Source: a candidate division TA06 bacterium (GTDB lineage: Bacteria; Hydrothermota; DG-26; E44-bin18). From it: DNA of 64,000 nt. Location: contig SOJN01000070.1 in the NCBI GenBank assembly GCA_004376575.1, positions 1 to 64,000 of the forward strand, given 5' to 3'. Below, piece after piece: positions 25,999 to 33,876 of this stretch. The notes beneath the pieces were generated by a model. It saw only the letters and a program-made list of their open reading frames with translations. It had not been told where the DNA came from and searched no databases. Both the position numbers and the translations under genes were made by a program. Positions within the stretch are counted from its first letter, which is position 1, and each line of letters starts with the position of its first letter.

Positions 25999-26438
25999 AA
26001 GTCGTAATCGTTTTTCTCTTAGTTATATCTGCATCTGGATGGCCTGTAAGCAACGCTAGTGAGGAACCATGGGAGCCCCCGCCCGTTGATAGATCGATTG
26101 AGCCCGAGAAGAGTGAAGTTCCAAAAGAGACGACGGTGCTTGGTTTTGTCATTGACACCGCAATCAGTGCGTACCAGTTTTTTCTCTCAGATCAGCAGGG
26201 CGATGTGTGTGCTTTTGCGCCTTCCTGTTCTCAATATGCCCAACAGGCTATTGATTCCTGCGGTCTGATATTGGGAGCCATCATGACTGCCGACAGGCTA
26301 CAGAGGTGCAACTGGTTTACATGGAGCTATGCTCCGCGTTACTACAGGCCAGTACTCGAAAATGAAAAGCTGCGGCTGTCAGACCCTGTGAGCAACAACT
26401 CCCCACGTGGAAGCGAACAAAGATGCGGCCTGCCCTGA
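25995..26438 (+). CDS. yidD: YidD-like protein with signal peptide
   Basis: A 147-residue protein. Residues about 50-125 are a YidD domain ('ISAYQFFLSDQQGDVCAFAPSCSQYAQQAI...GLILGAIMTADRLQRCNWF'), a family thought to help membrane protein insertion. Unlike ordinary YidD (about 70-85 residues, between rnpA and yidC), it has an N-terminal signal peptide and a Pro/Glu-rich linker, which would place the domain outside the cytoplasm. It overlaps recJ by 4 bp and the next gene by 16 bp. The domain assignment is sure, the role less so. Confidence 0.9.
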   Translation: MKVVIVFLLVISASGWPVSNASEEPWEPPPVDRSIEPEKSEVPKETTVLGFVIDTAISAYQFFLSDQQGDVCAFAPSCSQYAQQAIDSCGLILGAIMTADRLQRCNWFTWSYAPRYYRPVLENEKLRLSDPVSNNSPRGSEQRCGLP

Positions 26439-27310
26439 AGTCATGCTTGATTGTGCTTCTTGTAGCTCTCACTCTCCTGGCAGAGACGTGCGCTTCTCAG
26501 GCAGATGACATGAAGTGGGTCTCTGGGCCTTCCAACATCCTCACCTTTGCGGATCATCTTTACGAGACCCGCGATTATTTCCGGGGCATTAGTGAATACA
26601 AAAGGTTCATCTATCTCTTTCCGAATGAGCCGCGGGTAGGGCGGGCAAATTTCAGGATTGGCCTTTGCTACCAGAAGTCGGGGAATCTGGAGAATGCCAT
26701 CCACACTTTCAGGGAGATTTTGAGAAGAGACTCTTCTCCTGAAGCTGCCCGCAGTGTCAAGTATGAGATTGGCAAGTGCTACTTTCTGGGCAGAGATTAC
26801 CAGAAGGCCGGTCAGGTTCTGGGGGAGCTCAACACTGACAGGTCCCTGGTGATGGCGGGCTGGTCGATGCTGAGAGGAGGAAGATACGCTGAAGCCTCCG
26901 GCTACTTTGAGAGGGCTCAGAATGTAAGGCCAGGTGGTTACCTTTCAGAGCTCTCCAGCAAACTGTCCAGAGAATCACTGGAAGGGGAAGGGATACTAAA
27001 GAATAGCCCTGTGCTGGCAGCTTTTCTCTCTGTACCACTCCCAGGCGCTGGAAGGACCTACTGCGGAAGGCTTGGTGATGGTATTTTCTCTTTCCTGCTC
27101 GTTTCTGCTTCGTATGTAGCCGCATACCATTACTATGACGACGATCAGGATGTTGCGGCGCTCGGTTTCTTGGCTGCGGGCCTCTTTCTGCATACTGGTG
27201 ATATCTACGGAGCCGCCATTTCAGCTAGGAGATTCAATGCAGTTTCTGAAGAAGATTTCCTCAAGAAGATTGAGAATAAGCATAATCTTGGCAGCATTCT
27301 CCTTGATTGA
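26423..27310 (+). CDS. TPR plus hydrophobic C-terminal domain protein, paralogue A
   Basis: A 295-residue exported protein: a signal peptide, about 150 residues of TPR-like repeats ('YRFIYLFPNEP...ANFRIGLCYQKSGNLENAI', 'KYEIGKCYFLGRDYQKA'), then a hydrophobic C-terminal region 'FLSVPLPGAGRTYCGRLGDGIFSFLLVSASYVAAYHYY' with Gly-rich turns, resembling DUF5683/TM2-like membrane domains. It follows yidD with a 16-bp overlap and is followed by a clear paralogue. A role with YidD at the membrane is inferred from the neighbourhood only. Confidence 0.82.
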   Translation: MRPALKSCLIVLLVALTLLAETCASQADDMKWVSGPSNILTFADHLYETRDYFRGISEYKRFIYLFPNEPRVGRANFRIGLCYQKSGNLENAIHTFREILRRDSSPEAARSVKYEIGKCYFLGRDYQKAGQVLGELNTDRSLVMAGWSMLRGGRYAEASGYFERAQNVRPGGYLSELSSKLSRESLEGEGILKNSPVLAAFLSVPLPGAGRTYCGRLGDGIFSFLLVSASYVAAYHYYDDDQDVAALGFLAAGLFLHTGDIYGAAISARRFNAVSEEDFLKKIENKHNLGSILLD

Positions 27311-28085
27311 GACCTTCCCCCTTTGCGCCTTCGGGGAGAAGTCCTCTACTTTTGCCGACAGACTGTTCAAAAATAGGGATTACTACAGAGCAATAACTGA
27401 ATACAAGAGGTTCTCTTACTTCTCCAACGAAAGCGGGCAAAAGAGACGGGCCAGTTTCAGGATTGGTGAATCCTACAGAAAGAGTGGCAGACCTGAAAAG
27501 GGGATCCCGTATCTTCTGGGTGCAGCGCGCTTCAATCCGCCAGATGCCCTGACAGATTCATGCTCATTCTCTCTGGCTAAATCATGGATGGAGCTGGGCC
27601 AATACGAGATGGCCAGGCATATACTCGATTCACTCCAATCTGAAGAAGATTCGACAATAATGGTGCTGGAGGCCTGGTCATACTTTCTGGAGGGTGACTT
27701 TCAGAATGCGCGGAGCAGCTTCCTGTCAGCTCATGCTTCTCCGCTTGCGGAGTTAGCTGTGAAGGGAGAGGAGCTGAGAACGAAGTCTCCCAGGGCTGCG
27801 AGCGTGATGTCGGCAGTACTTCCGGGCACAGGACAGATTTATGCAGGAGCGTACAGGCAGGGTTTCATATCTATGGCCCTGCACGGATTGATGGGATATT
27901 TGCTTTATCGATCGATAGTGGATCAGAGATATTTTGAGGCCGCGGCAGCTTTCTATACAGGATTTTCAAGATTCTACGTGAGTAACATAGCATCCGCTTC
28001 CAGGCTCGCGGGGGAACACAACGAGGCGCAGAGATCTAGGCTGGTCGAGGAAGCGAGGAGTATGTACGGGGACGACCTGGAGTAG
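27237..28085 (+). CDS. TPR plus hydrophobic C-terminal domain protein, paralogue B
   Basis: A 282-residue paralogue of the previous gene: signal peptide, 'FADRLFKNRDYYRAITEYKRFSYF', 'ASFRIGESYRKSGRPEKGI', then 'MSAVLPGTGQIYAGAYRQGFISMALHGLMGYLLYRS'. The start at 27237 has AGGAG six bases before it and gives a proper signal peptide; longer starts do not. It overlaps the end of paralogue A by 74 bp in a different frame, long for an overlap but supported by the signal peptide and ribosome binding site. Confidence 0.8.
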   Translation: MQFLKKISSRRLRISIILAAFSLIETFPLCAFGEKSSTFADRLFKNRDYYRAITEYKRFSYFSNESGQKRRASFRIGESYRKSGRPEKGIPYLLGAARFNPPDALTDSCSFSLAKSWMELGQYEMARHILDSLQSEEDSTIMVLEAWSYFLEGDFQNARSSFLSAHASPLAELAVKGEELRTKSPRAASVMSAVLPGTGQIYAGAYRQGFISMALHGLMGYLLYRSIVDQRYFEAAAAFYTGFSRFYVSNIASASRLAGEHNEAQRSRLVEEARSMYGDDLE

Positions 28086-28482
28086 TGAAAAAGGCCCAGC
28101 TGAAAAAGACCCAGCCTGTCGATAGACAGGGTAGGGTATTTTTCATCGTGTTTGGTCTTTGTTAGAAGTCGCAAGCGAAGCGCAGTGAACTCGTTACAAA
28201 GAGCTAATCCTGGCTGCCCTGAGCGATAGTCGAAGGGAGGGTACCCGAAGGGAGGCCGGTAGGCCGAAGGACCTGCTTGACGGCTGATGCGGGACTTGAT
28301 GAGGCATTTTTCATCCTTCATCGGCGTGAGCCGATGGAGGGGAAGCCAGCGCGGCGAAGGAATCTCCGGAGAGGTCTTCAATTTCGTAATTTCGTGTTCT
28401 GTGGTTTGGCGGGCGCTGCCAGTGGCGGAAAATGTAGGATCCGACCCCATACTTCACTAGAGCATGGGAACAGGGATCGCTA
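28086..28482. repeat. Intergenic repeat mosaic with possible terminator
   Basis: A hairpin CCTGTC-GATA-GACAGG with TATTTTT (28115-28145) may end the tldD operon. The CAAGCGAAGCGCAGTGAACTCGTTACAAAGAGCTAATCC repeat family member lies at 28145-28210. A reverse copy of the CTCCGTCGGC stem-loop repeat with GGATGAAAAATGCC (28290-28344) follows. AAAATGTAGGATCCGACCCC is near 28430. No gene is seen. Confidence 0.6.
28115..28145 (+). terminator. Possible terminator of the tldD operon
   Basis: CCTGTC (28115-28120), GATA, GACAGG (28125-28130), then GTAGGGTATTTTT. The distance to the T run is longer than usual. Confidence 0.4.
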
Positions 28483-28532
28483 TTGACATTGTAGTCAGCA
28501 TAGACTACAATTGTAGTCAGGGAAGACTACAG
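28483..28532 (+). promoter_or_regulatory. Promoter with tandem inverted-repeat operator, wHTH-MNT gene
   Basis: TTGACA (28483-28488), 17 bp, TACAAT (28506-28511). Two back-to-back inverted repeats overlap it: TTGTAGTC-N6-GACTACAA (28489-28510) and TTGTAGTC-N6-GACTACAG (28511-28532). The start codon follows at 28534. The layout suggests cooperative binding of a dimeric winged-helix repressor, most likely the product of the first gene. Confidence 0.8.
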
Positions 28533-28533
28533 T

Positions 28534-29106
28534 ATGGACATCACCAAGATAGTCGAATCAAGACTGAGGAAAGAGCTTCTTGCCCTCTACTTCACCAATC
28601 CCGAGAAAGGATACTACCTCAGGGAATTAGAACGCATTCTGGGTTTTTCGGTGGGCAATATTCGGCGGGAGCTCTTGAGATTGGAGAGAGCTGGCCTGTT
28701 TGAAAGAAGGGCTGTCGGAAATTTGGTCTACTATCACCTAAACAAAAGCTATCCTCTCTTCGAGGAAATGAAGAGCATCGTTTTCAAAACGGTGGGCATC
28801 GTGGGAAGTCTGAGGGAAGCTTTTGGGAGAATCAGAGGCATACAATTTGCGATAATCTATGGTTCCTATGCAACAGGTACAGAAGGGGTGGCAAGCGACA
28901 TAGATGTATTGATCGTTGGCGAGCCCGACACAGATGAGCTCATTGAGATAGTCGACAAAGCTGAGAAAAGACTGCAGAGGGAGATCAACTATACAGTGTA
29001 CGATAGGCAGGACTTCGAGAAGAAGAAGAAAGCAAAAGAGTCATTCATTTTGGATGTAATTAAGAAGCCAAAGATATTCTTGGTCGGCGATGAAGAACGA
29101 TTATAG
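28534..29106 (+). CDS. Winged-helix nucleotidyltransferase (MNT-type antitoxin)
   Basis: A 190-residue fusion. Residues about 1-75 form an ArsR-like winged helix ('LLALYFTNPEKGYYLRELERILGFSVGNIRRELLRLERAGLFERR'). Residues about 100-185 are a minimal nucleotidyltransferase with 'IIYGSYATGTEGVASDIDVLIVG': the G-S pair is at 110-111 and the two catalytic Asp at 122 and 124. MNT proteins paired with HEPN proteins are antitoxins that can AMPylate the toxin. Here the DNA-binding domain on the same chain suggests it also represses the operon via the tandem operator upstream. The stop overlaps the HEPN gene by 17 bp. Confidence 0.9.
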   Translation: MDITKIVESRLRKELLALYFTNPEKGYYLRELERILGFSVGNIRRELLRLERAGLFERRAVGNLVYYHLNKSYPLFEEMKSIVFKTVGIVGSLREAFGRIRGIQFAIIYGSYATGTEGVASDIDVLIVGEPDTDELIEIVDKAEKRLQREINYTVYDRQDFEKKKKAKESFILDVIKKPKIFLVGDEERL

Positions 29107-29557
29107 GGCCTATGTTCAAAGGATGTTGAGGGAGGGGCTCCTCAAGAGCCAGAAGGTTGAGTTCGACAGAATATCAAGGTTCTTGGTTCGTGCTGTGAAA
29201 GACCTGGAGACAGCGCAGGCAAATCTCACCATTGATGAAGAGGCGGCATACACCTTTGCGTATCTCGGAATGCTGCGTGCAGGTAGAGCCATTGTGTTTC
29301 TTCAGGGGTTTCGGCCTGCAGGCACGCAGCAGCACAAAACAGTGGTTGAGTTCTCTGGGTTTGTACTCGGGGAAGAATTCAGGAGACTGATAAAGAGGTT
29401 TGATGCAATGCGGAGAAAAAGGCACGAGTTCACGTATGAGCCGGTGTTCCCCGTGACAATGAAAGAGGCAAAGGACGCCCTGCATACAGCACGTGAGTTT
29501 GTGGAGAAGCTCATTGGGTTCGTGAAAGAGAAGAATCCGCAGATGGATCTGCTGTGA
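29090..29557 (+). CDS. HEPN domain protein, putative RNase toxin
   Basis: A 155-residue all-helical HEPN protein encoded directly after the MNT gene, the usual order of the pair. The region 'RLIKRFDAMRRKRHEFTYE' (about residues 99-117) holds the Arg/His/Tyr cluster of HEPN RNases; the R-x3-H spacing (R108, H112) is shorter than the common R-x4-6-H, so catalysis should be tested. An earlier 'AAYTFAYLGMLRAGRAIVFLQGFRP' helix is typical of HEPN. It could be a toxin blocked by AMPylation, or a non-catalytic HEPN scaffold. Confidence 0.85.
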   Translation: MKNDYRAYVQRMLREGLLKSQKVEFDRISRFLVRAVKDLETAQANLTIDEEAAYTFAYLGMLRAGRAIVFLQGFRPAGTQQHKTVVEFSGFVLGEEFRRLIKRFDAMRRKRHEFTYEPVFPVTMKEAKDALHTAREFVEKLIGFVKEKNPQMDLL

Positions 29558-29947
29558 ATCGGACCTTCAAGATGTGGTTGCACCTCGATACTCCCTTCGG
29601 CCACCTCAGCTCGATTGCTCTCAGGACAAGCGGGCAGGCCTCGTGTATCTCGCTTCGCGAGAAACGGGGCAGGCAGGATAAACTCCGTCGAAGGGCAAAA
29701 CACAAAGTATCAGAGATCCCGAGCGAAGCCGAGGGGCAAAAGTCAAATTACTTCCTTCCCCTACATGAGAAAACATGTCATTGCGAGACTCGCGGAGCGA
29801 GTCGAAGCAATCTCGGTCAAAAGCAGATTCTTCGGCCCGTTGGGCCTCAGAATGACATTTCGTTTCTTGTCACTACTTGTTGTAGGGGCGCGGCCTGTCC
29901 TACGAAGCCACGAAGGGCGAAGGAGGGTCTCCGCGCCCACTTTTCTC
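29558..29947. repeat. Intergenic repeats upstream of the ArsR-ABC operon
   Basis: No gene is supported. Holds the 31-bp palindrome copy at 29639-29669 with GCAGGC flanks, an AAGCAGATTCTTCGGCC...AGAATGACA element (29819-29856), and a block GGCGAAGGAGGGTCTCCGCGC (29916-29936) whose reverse complement is at 51646-51666. Confidence 0.6.
29639..29669 (+). repeat. 31-bp palindromic repeat, copy 2
   Basis: CCTCGTGTATCTCGC-TTC-GCGAGAAACGGGG. Stem of about 12 bp with a TTC loop. It is flanked on both sides by GGGCAGGC/GGCAGG. Confidence 0.75.
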
Positions 29948-29991
29948 TTGACAAAACCCACCCCGTGGTTTATATTAGTAAATGCTAATAT
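29948..29991 (+). promoter_or_regulatory. Promoter and operator of the ArsR-ABC operon
   Basis: TTGACA (29948-29953), 17 bp, TATATT (29971-29976). An inverted repeat ATATTAG (29972-29978), N6, CTAATAT (29985-29991) overlaps the -10 box, as usual for ArsR-family operators. Confidence 0.75.
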
Positions 29992-30003
29992 GCTTATAGG
30001 ACG

Positions 30004-30321
30004 ATGAAAAACCTTTCAGATACATTCCGGATTCTAGGTGTAGAAGCGAGGCTGAAGATAGTCACTTTGCTTCTGAAGTCTTCGCCACTCTGTGTGAGCG
30101 CGATCACTGAGCAGCTCCAGATCTCTCAATCAGCAGTCTCACAGCATCTCCGTGTCTTGAAGATGGCCGGGTGGGTGAAAGCTGAGAAGATAGGGTACTG
30201 GGTGCACTATTCGCTCAAAAGAAAGAAACTCGAGGAGTTGCGGAGGGCTGTGGAGAAGCTGGTAGCCCAGAGGGGCCAGAAGTCCTGCCGGAGCAGCAGC
30301 AAAGCAAAGTGCAGAAAGTAG
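30004..30321 (+). CDS. ArsR family transcriptional regulator
   Basis: A 105-residue winged-helix protein: 'RILGVEARLKIVTLLLKSSPLCVSAITEQLQISQSAVSQHLRVLKMAGWVKAEKIGYWVHYSL'. The L-C-V position holds one of the two Cys of the classic ELCVC metal site, and the C terminus adds two more Cys (about C95 and C103), so thiol or metal sensing is possible. It probably represses its own operon through ATATTAG-N6-CTAATAT. It is followed by a 43-residue Cys-rich protein and an ABC-2 exporter, presumably its regulon. Confidence 0.92.
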   Translation: MKNLSDTFRILGVEARLKIVTLLLKSSPLCVSAITEQLQISQSAVSQHLRVLKMAGWVKAEKIGYWVHYSLKRKKLEELRRAVEKLVAQRGQKSCRSSSKAKCRK

Positions 30322-30337
30322 AAAGGAGGGTGAAAAG

Positions 30338-30469
30338 ATGTCTGGAGGCAAGTCTGAATGCAAGAAGCCAGAAAAGCTCAAAGGTAAGCCGGAAGAGTGC
30401 ACACCTGAGCAGATAAAAGAATGCCACGGGGAAGAGGCAAAACATCCCTGTGTTGAGGAGAAAGAATAG
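30338..30469 (+). CDS. 43-residue cysteine-containing protein
   Basis: A short gene with AAAGGAGGG before its ATG. The product has Cys at 8, 21, 29 and 38 in the context 'KPEKLKGKPEECTPEQIKECHG' (Lys-Pro-Glu rich, split by Cys). Similar small 'KPEKLKGKPEECSPEQIKKCHG' proteins are remembered from anaerobes, next to ArsR genes. Four spaced Cys suggest metal or thiol binding. It is 17 bp after arsR and 16 bp before the ABC gene, so it is co-transcribed. Confidence 0.7.
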   Translation: MSGGKSECKKPEKLKGKPEECTPEQIKECHGEEAKHPCVEEKE

Positions 30470-30484
30470 CCTTGCGGGAGTAGC

Positions 30485-31444
30485 TTGGTGGAAGTACCGA
30501 TTGAGGCGCGGCAACTGACGAGACGATTTAACGACCTGGTTGCGGTTGACGAGGTCAACTTCGGGGTGCGCAGGGGGGAGGTCTTCGGGTTTCTCGGCCC
30601 AAATGGCGCGGGGAAAACAACGACGGTACGCATGCTCACCGGTGTGCTTGAACCAACGGCAGGCACTGCCATGGTTGATGGTTACGATGTCCGCCGTCAT
30701 CCTGTTACTGCTAGAAAAAGAATGGCCAGCGTGCCGGAGGATGCGAATATATATGTTGACCTCACAGTCTGGCAGAACATCATGCTTACAGCTGCGTTCT
30801 ATCGGATACCCCGGCGGACTGGCGAAGAAAACGCCGCTGAGCTGCTGCGCGCCTTCGGCCTCTATGAGCGCAAGAACGAGAAGGGCTATGAGCTCTCAAA
30901 GGGCCTGAAGCGACGGCTGATGCTGTGTATGGCCCTCGTGAGCAATCCTGCTATTCTCTTCCTGGATGAGCCCACCGGTGGACTTGATGTGGTCAGCGCC
31001 AGGATGGTTCGCGAAGAGATACGCAAGATGAGTAAGCAGGGGCTGACGGTATTCCTGACCACACACAACATAGCTGAAGCAGAGCAGCTTTGCTCACGTG
31101 TGGCCATAATCAACAATGGAAGGATCGTGGCCATTGATACGCCTGAGGCTCTCAAGGCAAAGATCGCGGAAACATGTGCAGTTGAGCTCAAATTCGAAGG
31201 TTCCAGCTTGAGAGAAGAGGAGATCCAGGCAGTGGAGCAGGTCAGGGAGGTTAGAAAGACAGAATCAGGATATTTAATCTATACGAGATCTCCGGGCAGA
31301 GTAGCCCAGCGGCTGGGTTGTCTTGCCTCCGAGAAAGGCCTCCATATAAGGAGCATAAACACTTTGGGGCCTGACCTGGAGGAGGTCTTTGTGCAGATGA
31401 CGGGTTCAGATACCAAGGATGCCAAAAGTGGTGGTGATGCATGA
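30485..31444 (+). CDS. ABC-2 type transporter ATP-binding protein
   Basis: A 319-residue ATPase of an ABC-2 exporter. Walker A 'GPNGAGKTTT', Q-loop region 'VPEDANIYVDLTVWQNI', signature 'LSKGLKRRLMLCMALV' (in place of LSGGQ, common in this class), Walker B 'ILFLDEPTGGLD' and the H-loop 'LTTHN' are intact. About 90 extra C-terminal residues ('PEALKAKIAETCAVELKF') are the usual tail. The start is TTG 30485 or GTG 30488; a GGGAG lies upstream. The stop overlaps the permease gene by 4 bp. The substrate is unknown; ArsR control hints at metal or drug stress. Confidence 0.92.
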   Translation: MVEVPIEARQLTRRFNDLVAVDEVNFGVRRGEVFGFLGPNGAGKTTTVRMLTGVLEPTAGTAMVDGYDVRRHPVTARKRMASVPEDANIYVDLTVWQNIMLTAAFYRIPRRTGEENAAELLRAFGLYERKNEKGYELSKGLKRRLMLCMALVSNPAILFLDEPTGGLDVVSARMVREEIRKMSKQGLTVFLTTHNIAEAEQLCSRVAIINNGRIVAIDTPEALKAKIAETCAVELKFEGSSLREEEIQAVEQVREVRKTESGYLIYTRSPGRVAQRLGCLASEKGLHIRSINTLGPDLEEVFVQMTGSDTKDAKSGGDA

Positions 31445-32205
31445 TTGAGCGGTCAAAGGCTGGCCCCACTCACACGCTGAGAGTAGCATTGGTGGTGGCA
31501 AAGAAGGACGCACTCATATACTACTTCAAGGCACCGGTGGTCATCTTTGGCATACTGTTCCCACTTTTCTTCTTTCTTGCTTTTGCCATCGGCAGGCCGA
31601 TGAGCCAGAGTTCCATTGCTCCCAGCATGATAGCTATGGCTGTCTTTTTCACCGCCTCTGCGATTGGACCGCTTGTTACACCATGGGAGCGGTCAGCGAA
31701 GACTTACGAGAGGCTTCTTTCCTGTCCGCTGTCAGTTTTCTCTATTGTTCTTGGCGATGTTATAGCAGGGTTTGCCTTTGGTTTGACTCTGACTGCCGTA
31801 CCCCTGATAATAGTGATTTTTTTCACAAGTGCTCGGGTCGCACACTGGAATCTCCTCCTGCCTGGGCTCCTGCTATCCTCTTTTTGCTTTGCAGCGCTTG
31901 GTACTCTGCTGTCTTCTCCTTCGGCTAGGGCTCCCTCTAAGATTATGATGCTCTCTAGCCTTGTCAGAATCCCTCTTATCTTCATCAGCGGGATCTTTGT
32001 GCCCCTTTCGGCTATGCCCTCATGGAGTCGGTTGCTCTCTCCCCTTTCCCCACTTTCTTATTGTGCTGATGTAGTGCGGTTCAGTTTTGGGGAAGGGCCT
32101 TTCTTCCCAATATGGCTCAGTTACCTGATGTTGGCAGGGTTTTCTGGTGTCTTCCTTGCTATTGCTCGTCATTTCCATCGGAGGGCCAAAGCCACCGGCC
32201 TTTAG
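31441..32205 (+). CDS. ABC-2 type transporter permease
   Basis: A 254-residue integral membrane protein with about six hydrophobic helices ('VVIFGILFPLFFFLAFAIG', 'SMIAMAVFFTASAIGPL', 'FSIVLGDVIAGFAFGLTLTAVPLIIVIFF', 'LLPGLLLSSFCFAALGTLLSS', 'MMLSSLVRIPLIFISGIFVPL', 'YLMLAGFSGVFLAIARHF'). Pattern and 'ISGIFVPLSAMPSWSRLLSPLSPLSY' match ABC-2 exporters. It overlaps the ATPase gene (ATGA). Confidence 0.9.
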   Translation: MIERSKAGPTHTLRVALVVAKKDALIYYFKAPVVIFGILFPLFFFLAFAIGRPMSQSSIAPSMIAMAVFFTASAIGPLVTPWERSAKTYERLLSCPLSVFSIVLGDVIAGFAFGLTLTAVPLIIVIFFTSARVAHWNLLLPGLLLSSFCFAALGTLLSSPSARAPSKIMMLSSLVRIPLIFISGIFVPLSAMPSWSRLLSPLSPLSYCADVVRFSFGEGPFFPIWLSYLMLAGFSGVFLAIARHFHRRAKATGL

Positions 32206-32481
32206 GCCGTGGTATTAGGCACCTACTTGGAACCCGAAAATAGAAGATAGGAAATCGAAAACGAAATCAATAACGGCAAGATTAACGCAGACAGCGATGA
32301 TCCTATGACAAAGCCATAAATAAAGAATCTTGTGGTAATCTGTGGTTCCAGAATTCAACTTTCAAGCTTTGACCCCAATTCCCTATTGACAAATACGGGG
32401 AACTGCTGCATCATACGCTTTCTGACTCCCGACGGCTCCCGTTCCAAAACAACCATAACCTGTATTGGAAGAGGTTTTGCA
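32206..32481. other. Intergenic, no gene
   Basis: Contains a partial repeat TCTTGTGGTAATCTGTGGTTCCAG (about 32328-32351) related to the palindromic family at 41099-41353, and a TTGACAA word near 32386. An open frame extends here in phase with the next gene, but its residues look non-coding. Confidence 0.5.
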
Positions 32482-33876
32482 ATGCTCAAACTTCTTGCCA
32501 AAGTAAAAAAGACGAGAAGACTCGATAGCTTCAGGGGCGAGGATGGTCTGCTCCGGTCCAGAGTGCACTGCTATGTGGCCATAAGATCAGCGGCCCGGAG
32601 CACAATGAAGCTGCCCAAGGGTCTCAAGGGAAAATCCGTTCGAGTCCTGAGGACTTATATCCATCCCTGGGAGATAAAGCCTGGCGACTTGATCGTCCTT
32701 GATACGAACGAGTCACGAGCTGCTGTCAAAAAGCACGTGAGAACGAGTGTGGGTAAGAGAGCTGAGGTCGGGTTTGGGTCTAAGAACGTGACTGTTGGCG
32801 ACTTCAACTCTGATGGATTGAAGGAGTATGCCATCGAGAATGCATTCTTGCGTTCCATCATATCCCCGGACTATGGGGCAAGAATACTGGAGCTGTGGAA
32901 CCTGGGTACGGACAAGAATGAACTCTATGGCGGAAACAGCTATGAGCCAGGAGGCTACATAGAGATAGGTGGCGTGGAAGAGAGTCTATCCCGGATTGGG
33001 AGCCCCGGGGATCTCTGGAATGCTTCCTACAAGAAGAGGGATGTTGCCGGTTCTGACCTGGGATTTGAACACAATCTGAAGAAGAAAGAGGGACTGAAGG
33101 AGGTGAAGTCTTTCTTCGTCTTGCCCGATGCCCCTGTGTTCTGTCAACTCTCGACTTTTGAATACAAGCCAAAGAAACCGAAGAAGAAGAAGGGGAAGAT
33201 TCCAGAGACGGAATTGGAGTACGTGCCCAGGATTTTCTTTGCAATCGGTGGGAAGGCTGATCACACGAACCTTTTCTTCATTCCGACCGATGAGCGATTG
33301 GTGAGGTCGAGATACAACGCCTTTCCCTGGTGGACGAGATGGGGCGGAGGCATATGGTTATGGAAGAAGATGTGGCACGCAGTAAAGCCGGGTTTTGTTC
33401 TTCTGGGCAATGAAATGACCAACGAATGTATGGCTGTCTTTGTAAACCCAAAGGAGTTGAGCTACGTCTGGGTTGGGAATGACAGGTGGACCCCCAGGCT
33501 TTTTCTTGCTCATCATCCAAGGAAGATGAAAGCGAAGAGGAGCGTAGATTATGGGTTAGCCTTTTCCTTGGGTGTCGGTTATGACGTCACCAAGAACTCT
33601 TTGCTAATGCTTTCGAAAGGCAGGAAGGTAAAAGGAGGAATACCTTACGCGGTCATATACAGGAGCCTGTTTAAAGCTGGGCCGCGAAGAGCAGTGTTTA
33701 CGTTTGACGGTGAAATAAAAACTGTCGAGTTGAAGAAGGAGCGCATGAAAGGCGCGGGAAACATCTACTACTCGTCCCTTCTTTTGGAAGCCGAACCGGG
33801 AATGGTGAGTGTGGAGATCAAGACAAGCAAAGAGCGTCTTAGAGCATCCTGGAGGAAAAATGAGACCACTGTTTGA
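32482..33876 (+). CDS. Putative galactose-mutarotase-fold protein
   Basis: A 464-residue soluble protein without signal peptide. The start at 32482 has GAAGAGG upstream. The segment 'VGDFNSDGLKEYAIENAFLRSIISPDYGARILELWNLGTDKNELYGG' is like the opening of galactose-mutarotase-like beta-sandwich proteins, where residues of the substrate site follow 'GARI..L'. The 'DFNSDG' stretch resembles FG-GAP/EF-like turns. Later blocks: 'GGYIEIGGVEES', 'WWTRWGGGIWLWKKMWHAV', 'VEIKTSKERLRA'. I do not recognise a named family; the fold guess is moderate. It overlaps the GCS2 gene by 17 bp, suggesting a shared pathway. Confidence 0.65.
   Translation: MLKLLAKVKKTRRLDSFRGEDGLLRSRVHCYVAIRSAARSTMKLPKGLKGKSVRVLRTYIHPWEIKPGDLIVLDTNESRAAVKKHVRTSVGKRAEVGFGSKNVTVGDFNSDGLKEYAIENAFLRSIISPDYGARILELWNLGTDKNELYGGNSYEPGGYIEIGGVEESLSRIGSPGDLWNASYKKRDVAGSDLGFEHNLKKKEGLKEVKSFFVLPDAPVFCQLSTFEYKPKKPKKKKGKIPETELEYVPRIFFAIGGKADHTNLFFIPTDERLVRSRYNAFPWWTRWGGGIWLWKKMWHAVKPGFVLLGNEMTNECMAVFVNPKELSYVWVGNDRWTPRLFLAHHPRKMKAKRSVDYGLAFSLGVGYDVTKNSLLMLSKGRKVKGGIPYAVIYRSLFKAGPRRAVFTFDGEIKTVELKKERMKGAGNIYYSSLLLEAEPGMVSVEIKTSKERLRASWRKNETTV

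Noticed and set aside
30962-30985. Non-canonical signature of the ABC ATPase as a defect
   Set aside because: LSKGLKRR-like forms are common in ABC-2 exporters, so it is not evidence of inactivation.
32332-32481. Extension of the mutarotase-like gene upstream of 32482
   Set aside because: The extra residues look non-coding and no ribosome binding site precedes them; the ATG at 32482 does have one.
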